Shown: one piece after another, positions 5,715 through 8,963 of the stretch
How positions within the stretch are numbered: position 1 is the stretch's first letter
Layout of the letters: the number at the start of each line of letters is the position of its first letter
Source: an uncultured Campylobacter sp.
GTDB lineage: Bacteria; Campylobacterota; Campylobacteria; Campylobacterales; Campylobacteraceae
Length of the DNA stretch: 8,963 bases
Direction: 5' to 3'
NCBI RefSeq assembly: GCF_937973075.1
Contig: NZ_CALBWL010000021.1
Location: 1 to 8,963 of the forward strand
The notes under the pieces: generated by a model
Databases searched by the model: none
The model's input: the letters and a program-made list of their open reading frames with translations, nothing else
Told to the model about the DNA's origin: nothing
Position numbers and translations under genes: made by a program

Positions 5715-6326
5715 TCATGTCCCGTACCACTTTGTTACACTTCCATCTTTGTCGATACCAACCTCTATGCGTTCGTACTTATTGTAAAGGCTCGGAATTA
5801 AAATTTCATCATAATATTTTTTGCCGCACTCCGTGATAAACATATACATATTATGATGGCACCACCGATTCGGCTCCTCCCAAAAGGCGCCGTCTGCGTG
5901 AGTATAATTTTTCGGGGGTTCGCATGAGCGAGCTATAAATTTATCTAAGTTATAAAAGAAATTTTCTCTTAAAATTTTCCATTCTTCAAATTTTTTCATA
6001 TTTGAATTTATATTAGTGCTAGTTTTATATTTTATGTCGGTATCTATGAAATTATTTAGATAAAACTGCCCAAATAGCATTATTAAAATATCTCTTAGAT
6101 CCTCATCGCATAAACTAAAATTATGAATTAATGTGCTAGCGATAGAGTCGGTCTCATAGACTTCGGTGCTTTTCATTAGGCTAAACGCCTCAAGCTCATA
6201 AAAATCCAGCGGTCTTTTCCCGCTTACAGCTTGAAAATCTTTAAAAATCTTAAACCTAAAATCTTCCGCTTTACTAAAGAAATAGACGCACGGGCTTAAA
6301 TTTAGATCAAGCGCTTTTACTCTCAT
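5715..6326 (-). CDS. Hypothetical protein, 203 aa, candidate new immunity family
   Basis: I do not recognise this protein. It has no signal peptide or membrane span. It looks alpha-helical through about residue 130 (for example SIASTLIHNFSLCDEDLRD and WKILRENFFYNLDKFIA). It ends in a Trp/His/aromatic-rich part (FWEEPNRWCHHNMYMFI) and a last beta-like pair EVGIDKDGSVTKWYGT. It sits among Imm41, MafI and ImmD-like genes in the same strand and composition, so an immunity function is a guess from context only. It starts at ATG 6326, 31 bases after the winged-helix-like gene; the ribosome site is poor (GGACGG). Confidence 0.6.
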   Translation of the reverse strand: MRVKALDLNLSPCVYFFSKAEDFRFKIFKDFQAVSGKRPLDFYELEAFSLMKSTEVYETDSIASTLIHNFSLCDEDLRDILIMLFGQFYLNNFIDTDIKYKTSTNINSNMKKFEEWKILRENFFYNLDKFIARSCEPPKNYTHADGAFWEEPNRWCHHNMYMFITECGKKYYDEILIPSLYNKYERIEVGIDKDGSVTKWYGT

Positions 6327-6357
6327 TTTATACCGTCCAAACTATTGTTTTCATATT

Positions 6358-6696
6358 TTAGCCCTGTTTTGCATAATAAGCTCTTCCTTGCTGCGTTTCG
6401 GTCACACAAAAGTATTTGCTATTTACGCCGACCGGCTCATAATTTTTATCATCTCTTAAAATATTTAAAATTTCAGATTTATCACATATCTCTTTCATTT
6501 CTGTATCATAACCCCAGTTTGAACTAAATAATCTTATATAACCTTGCTCGTATAAAAACAATAAAATTTCTTTCACCACTTTAAGCGAATTGGCAACGTT
6601 AATAGAATTTAATTCCCAAACGATCTCCCATAAAGAGATATAATCGCCATCTTCGACTATTCCCGATAAAATAGTTAAAATCGTCTTTTTATTCAT
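6358..6696 (-). CDS. Small winged-helix-like protein, 112 aa
   Basis: The N-terminus (ILTILSGIVEDGDYISLWEIVWELN, then VVKEILLFLYEQGYIRLF, residues 6-57) has the spacing of a winged helix-turn-helix: helix, 'DGD.isl.Ei', a second helix, and a 'GyIrLf' strand. The last part ends VTETQQGRAYY, like the T-x-x-G-x-x-Y end of winged domains. Proteins with this layout occur next to polymorphic-toxin immunity genes, and I infer an immunity role rather than DNA binding, without proof. ATG 6696 overlaps the stop of the Imm41-like gene by eight bases (AATGAATAAA), which suggests translational coupling. Confidence 0.6.
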   Translation of the reverse strand: MNKKTILTILSGIVEDGDYISLWEIVWELNSINVANSLKVVKEILLFLYEQGYIRLFSSNWGYDTEMKEICDKSEILNILRDDKNYEPVGVNSKYFCVTETQQGRAYYAKQG

Positions 6697-7168
6697 TTAA
6701 AATCGCATTTCCTTTTAATGGAATTTTAACTACCGCACCGTCTTTGCTATTTTTAGCACAAGACTCCAGCGTACAATTTTCATAGAAAAATTTGATTTTA
6801 TAAAAATTTTCATCTCCCGATGCAACCGCCAATAATAAGCTTTTTATACGGCGAAATCTATCGCAAATATTTGGCTTTATATCTTCTTGATATTCATACG
6901 TTTTAAAATATTCGCTTTTTGCGTCTATATCTACGTCGCGCCAACTTCCGTTTAGAAATATATCATTAGAGATAGAAATAATGCCTTGCATTATTTCTGG
7001 GTCCAACTCTTTGTTTTTATAATGCTGCAAAATCTTTTTTAAATCGGCTTCTAATTTCCAATATTCATCATCGGACCATAAATTATAATCCAAAATCATA
7101 CCTATGAACGAATTTGCATCATATCTATCATCAAATGCGGTATTTCGATAAAAATTTACAAGATTCAT
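6689..7168 (-). CDS. Imm41-like immunity protein, copy 2
   Basis: A 159-residue protein matching the Imm41 pattern: TAFDDRYDANSFIGMILDYNLWSDDEYWKLEADLKKIL (about residues 10-47) with the family's NSFIG and 'eYWkLe..L', followed by PEIMQGIISISNDIF. I chose ATG 7168 because AAAGGA ends nine bases upstream; the alternative in-frame ATG at 7189 lies inside the previous gene. The start follows the previous stop by four bases, so the two are probably coupled. It is a diverged paralogue of the gene at 7173-7559, with an extra C-terminal 30 residues. Confidence 0.68.
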   Translation of the reverse strand: MNLVNFYRNTAFDDRYDANSFIGMILDYNLWSDDEYWKLEADLKKILQHYKNKELDPEIMQGIISISNDIFLNGSWRDVDIDAKSEYFKTYEYQEDIKPNICDRFRRIKSLLLAVASGDENFYKIKFFYENCTLESCAKNSKDGAVVKIPLKGNAILNE

Positions 7169-7172
7169 TGCA

Positions 7173-7559
7173 TTAATCCTTTGGAGCATACCAAAAACCG
7201 CTATTGCTAAATTCTTCTTTGAATACGATGCTGTTGCACAGAACCTTTAATCTTTCAAATCTATCATATATGCTAGGCACTACGCCGTCGCTGTTTTTCG
7301 CACACAATATATTGCTTACATAAATTTCCGATTTGTCCTCCACGCCGATAACATCATTAAATATCGCTAGTATTGCGATGAAAATTTCTCTTGGAAGCGT
7401 TTTGTTATGATAAAAGTTCAAAATCTGCATTAAAGTTTTATCCAACTCCCAATAGTCGCAATCCGACCAAGTTTTTTGATAGATAAATTTTCCGACAAAC
7501 GAATTGATGCTGAATTTGTCAGAATTCGTTGAATTTTGGTATAAAAGCTCTAAGTCCAT
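7173..7559 (-). CDS. Imm41-like immunity protein, copy 1
   Basis: A 128-residue protein with the same layout as its neighbour: INSFVGKFIYQKTWSDCDYWELDKTLMQIL and LPREIFIAILAIFNDVI, then a common SIYDRFERLKVLCNSI segment (sibling: NICDRFRRIKSLLLAV). The 'pREi' and NSF(I/V)G features fit Imm41 better than copy 2 in places. ATG 7559 is used rather than the adjacent TTG 7562; AGGTGA lies just upstream. The tandem diverged pair suggests immunity to two variants of the same toxin class. Confidence 0.66.
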   Translation of the reverse strand: MDLELLYQNSTNSDKFSINSFVGKFIYQKTWSDCDYWELDKTLMQILNFYHNKTLPREIFIAILAIFNDVIGVEDKSEIYVSNILCAKNSDGVVPSIYDRFERLKVLCNSIVFKEEFSNSGFWYAPKD

Positions 7560-7636
7560 CAATCACCTATCCTTTTTTTCATTCTTTATTAAACATTTAG
7601 CCATCTTTATGACAAATTTATATTTATAAAAATTGA

Positions 7637-7972
7637 TTATTTTCTGCTTGGCAACTCTTTAGATAAAATTTCTGAATCAGGATACAATTTTTTTAAAAAT
7701 TCTATCTCTTCTTGATCTAGCTCATTTAAAACCTCTTCTGTTGGTCTTTCGCTTAAAATTTTTCCATAAACCAAACTCAATCGCTTATATGCGCGCGGGT
7801 TACCGTTCTTTTCAAATTGCCTTATTATAGCAATTCTGCACTCTTTTGTTATTTCAGAATTGCCCATAAAAAGATCTTTTATATCGCAAGAGGCGCTTTG
7901 CTCTTTATATAGATAAAATATCCACGCAAATAATATTATAACGGCGGCAATAAAGTAAATTTTATTTTTCAT
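7637..7972 (-). CDS. Hypothetical membrane-anchored protein, 111 aa
   Basis: The N-terminus MKNKIYFIAAVIILFAWIFYLYKEQS holds one hydrophobic span (residues 5-22) after a Lys-rich start, typical of an uncleaved signal anchor, so the remaining 90 residues should face the periplasm. That part is hydrophilic and helical (IAIIRQFEKNGNPRAYKRLSLVYGK, then EEVLNELDQEEIEFLKKLYP) with two Cys (C29, C45) that could pair. No family is recognised. It is the first gene after the TATAAT at 7989-7994. A periplasmic immunity or accessory role is possible by position only. The gap to the Imm41 pair is 77 bases without a gene. Confidence 0.6.
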   Translation of the reverse strand: MKNKIYFIAAVIILFAWIFYLYKEQSASCDIKDLFMGNSEITKECRIAIIRQFEKNGNPRAYKRLSLVYGKILSERPTEEVLNELDQEEIEFLKKLYPDSEILSKELPSRK

Positions 7973-7988
7973 GAAATCTCTTATTCTT

Positions 7989-7994
7989 ATTATA
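7989..7994 (-). promoter_or_regulatory. -10 box (TATAAT) of the immunity-gene operon
   Basis: GGATATAATAAG on the - strand holds a perfect TATAAT 16 bases before ATG 7972, which predicts a very short leader (about 10 bases) with a weak AAGAGA ribosome site. It is the most upstream promoter candidate of the - strand gene block. Confidence 0.5.
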
Positions 7995-8132
7995 TCCTTA
8001 CTTATTTTTGGCTTCTAGATATAAACGATCAATCATAGAATTTGCGATTTAATTAGTAATATAAAGTAGTGTCCTGCGTTGAATTTATACAACCCCCGGA
8101 ATTCCCCCGAACACTCGATTACAGAATATCCA

Positions 8133-8158
8133 TATATAGTCTTTTAAAAAACTATATA
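8133..8158. repeat. 26-bp near-perfect AT palindrome
   Basis: TATATAGTCTTTT followed by AAAAAACTATATA: 12 of 13 positions pair across the centre. No neighbouring gene uses it as a terminator, as the immunity block begins more than 150 bases away. Confidence 0.6.
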
Positions 8159-8322
8159 AAATCGCCTCTTAAGGAAGCTTTAAATAATAAGCAAAAATGA
8201 GTTAAGAAGTTTCAAACCTCAAGAAATTTAGCTTAAGCCTTGTAGCAGCTCAAGGTTTAAAATCTTAAGGAGGTTGATTAATACATTTTCACTAAATGCC
8301 TTAAGCGCCTATCTGTAAGATG

Positions 8323-8347
8323 TTTGTTCTTTGAGGCAAAGAACAAA
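8323..8347. repeat. Perfect 11-bp hairpin with 3-nt loop
   Basis: TTTGTTCTTTG (8323-8333), loop AGG, CAAAGAACAAA (8337-8347). Neither strand has a T-run after it, so it is not a standard intrinsic terminator. It lies in the gene-free stretch. Confidence 0.7.
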
Positions 8348-8536
8348 TAAAAATAGATAAAAGCTTAAAGCCTTCTTCGTCCTTATGAACAAGGGGATTA
8401 TATTAGAAAGATCTTAAAAGCTTCTTAGCTCAAATTTATTAATCTCTTCTTTTGCTTTCATTTGCAGATAAAAAGTCAAAGGCTTAGAGGCTTCTTTAAA
8501 AGTATAAAGGAAGCCATGCTATTTTCTTATATAGTA

Positions 8537-8704
8537 TTAAGATAGCCAAAGGCTTTTAAAATATGGGAGAGCGATTAAAAAATGAGGGGTAGCCACCCTC
8601 AATACTTCAATCTTTCTTCTATACCTAAATAGATTGAATACCTTTTCGATACTCAAGCATTCTATTAGAGTAAAGCCCAAAATATCAAAAGCAAGGCTAC
8701 ACAT
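8537..8704 (-). CDS. Possible small ORF, 55 aa, no known family
   Basis: ATG 8704 to TAA 8537-8539, with AAGGA eight bases before the ATG. The product starts MCSLAFDILGFTLIECLSI (hydrophobic), continues EKVFNLFRYRRKIEVLRVA (basic) and ends TPHFLIALPYFKSLWLS. This could be a small membrane-associated peptide. Against it: it lies in a stretch that looks decayed, codes antisense to another open frame, and has no recognised relatives. Confidence 0.28.
   Translation of the reverse strand: MCSLAFDILGFTLIECLSIEKVFNLFRYRRKIEVLRVATPHFLIALPYFKSLWLS
8583..8599. repeat. GC-rich short hairpin in AT-rich surroundings
   Basis: GAGGGGTAGCCACCCTC: GAGGG pairs with CCCTC around a 7-nt loop. It stands out as a GC-rich spot in an AT-rich region and lies inside the weak ORF 8537-8704. 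Confidence 0.4.
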
Positions 8705-8771
8705 AAAAAATATCCTTAAAATGGATAGGCTAAGAGGTTGCTCTATCTATGATAAAAGAGCTACTTTGGTA

Positions 8772-8794
8772 AATAATATCCCCACAAGCGATAA
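8772..8794. repeat. Diverged direct repeat, left copy
   Basis: AATAATATCCCCACAAG followed by CGATAA. It matches the copy at 8902-8924 at 20 of 23 positions, 130 bases apart. TCTATCTAT occurs upstream of both copies. Confidence 0.55.
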
Positions 8795-8878
8795 AAATAT
8801 ATTAAGATCAATACTATTTATAATATAGTACTAGACAAAAAATACTCCTGAAAGAAATAAAAGTTTATCCTATCCACT

Positions 8879-8898
8879 TAGATAGAAAATTCTATCTA
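8879..8898. repeat. Inverted repeat with 9-bp arms
   Basis: TAGATAGAA (8879-8887), centre AA, TTCTATCTA (8890-8898). It sits directly upstream of the right copy of the 23-bp repeat. Confidence 0.6.
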
Positions 8899-8901
8899 TA
8901 C

Positions 8902-8924
8902 AATAATATCCCTACAAGGAATAA
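8902..8924. repeat. Diverged direct repeat, right copy
   Basis: AATAATATCCCTACAAG followed by GAATAA, the partner of 8772-8794. In the + frame both copies encode NNIPT. The sequence turns GC-rich immediately after this copy. Confidence 0.55.
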
Positions 8925-8963
8925 TCGCAACGGCGGTAGCAGACGAGCAAACGCTCCGCTAGC

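Larger units (their letters stand above)
8000..8963. other. Long AT-rich stretch without a confident gene
   Basis: Nearly 1 kb upstream of the immunity block in which both strands are broken by stops, apart from one 55-codon - strand ORF (8537-8704) and one overlapping + strand frame (8634-8828) with no good start. It holds a C-rich patch with an EcoRI-type palindrome (8091-8108), four hairpins or palindromes and a 23-bp diverged direct repeat. Recurrent CTTAAG/AAGCTT/AAGGCTT words give it a decayed, repetitive look. Short protein-like pieces in shifting frames on the - strand (for example ENVLINLLKILNLELLQGLS) hint at gene fossils. The last 40 bases are GC-rich. Confidence 0.6.

Noticed and set aside
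6345..6527. 60-aa + strand ORF
   Set aside because: Antisense to the winged-helix-like gene, no ribosome site.
8323..8347. Intrinsic terminator
   Set aside because: Neither side of the perfect hairpin has a T-run and no gene ends nearby.
8634..8828. 64-aa + strand ORF starting at TTG
   Set aside because: No ribosome site, non-ATG start, overlaps the 23-bp repeat and the better-supported - strand ORF.
8000..8963. tRNA, rRNA or riboswitch
   Set aside because: I found no cloverleaf, CCA-type end or known conserved RNA motif by eye.

Overview
The window looks like chromosomal DNA of a relatively GC-rich Campylobacter (an oral species of the C. gracilis/rectus/showae type would fit; this is inference, no marker gene is present). 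Pointers are the very frequent AAATTT/TTTAAA words, AAAGGA-type Shine-Dalgarno sites, TATAAT-like -10 boxes without a clear -35, and a short epsilonproteobacterial-type ComEC.

Left third (1-3014, + strand, fairly GC-rich, chromosomal in style): the 3' part of a ComEC/Rec2 DNA-uptake channel gene that starts outside the window, a YciI-family gene, a phosphinothricin-type GNAT acetyltransferase with an unusual internal insertion, and a protein with a PIN-like nuclease fold joined to a Lys/Glu/Pro/Ala-rich linker. A convergent hairpin terminator lies near 3144-3182.

Middle (3176-7972, all - strand, clearly more AT-rich): an island of small genes packed head to tail. Several resemble immunity families of polymorphic/contact-dependent toxin systems: two tandem Imm41-like proteins, a MafI-like protein and a colicin D immunity (ImmD)-like protein. 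At the downstream end there is an array of four paralogues of a family I do not recognise, each starting with the same leader plus start-codon repeat. One array copy has an in-frame nonsense codon and another is frameshifted at an A6 run. A 203-aa protein, a small winged-helix-like protein and a membrane-anchored protein share the operon and are candidate immunity proteins by position. No toxin, secretion partner or adhesin is visible in the window, so this reads as an orphan-immunity bank or the immunity tail of a toxin locus lying to the right. Transcription runs right to left from a TATAAT at about 7989-7994, with a second start in front of the paralogue array at 4973-4978.

Right end (7973-8963): almost 1 kb with no confident gene. 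It is AT-rich, contains four hairpins or palindromes and a diverged 23-bp direct repeat, and holds a weak 55-codon ORF on the - strand. GC content rises abruptly in the last 40 bases, where a new coding region probably begins or ends.
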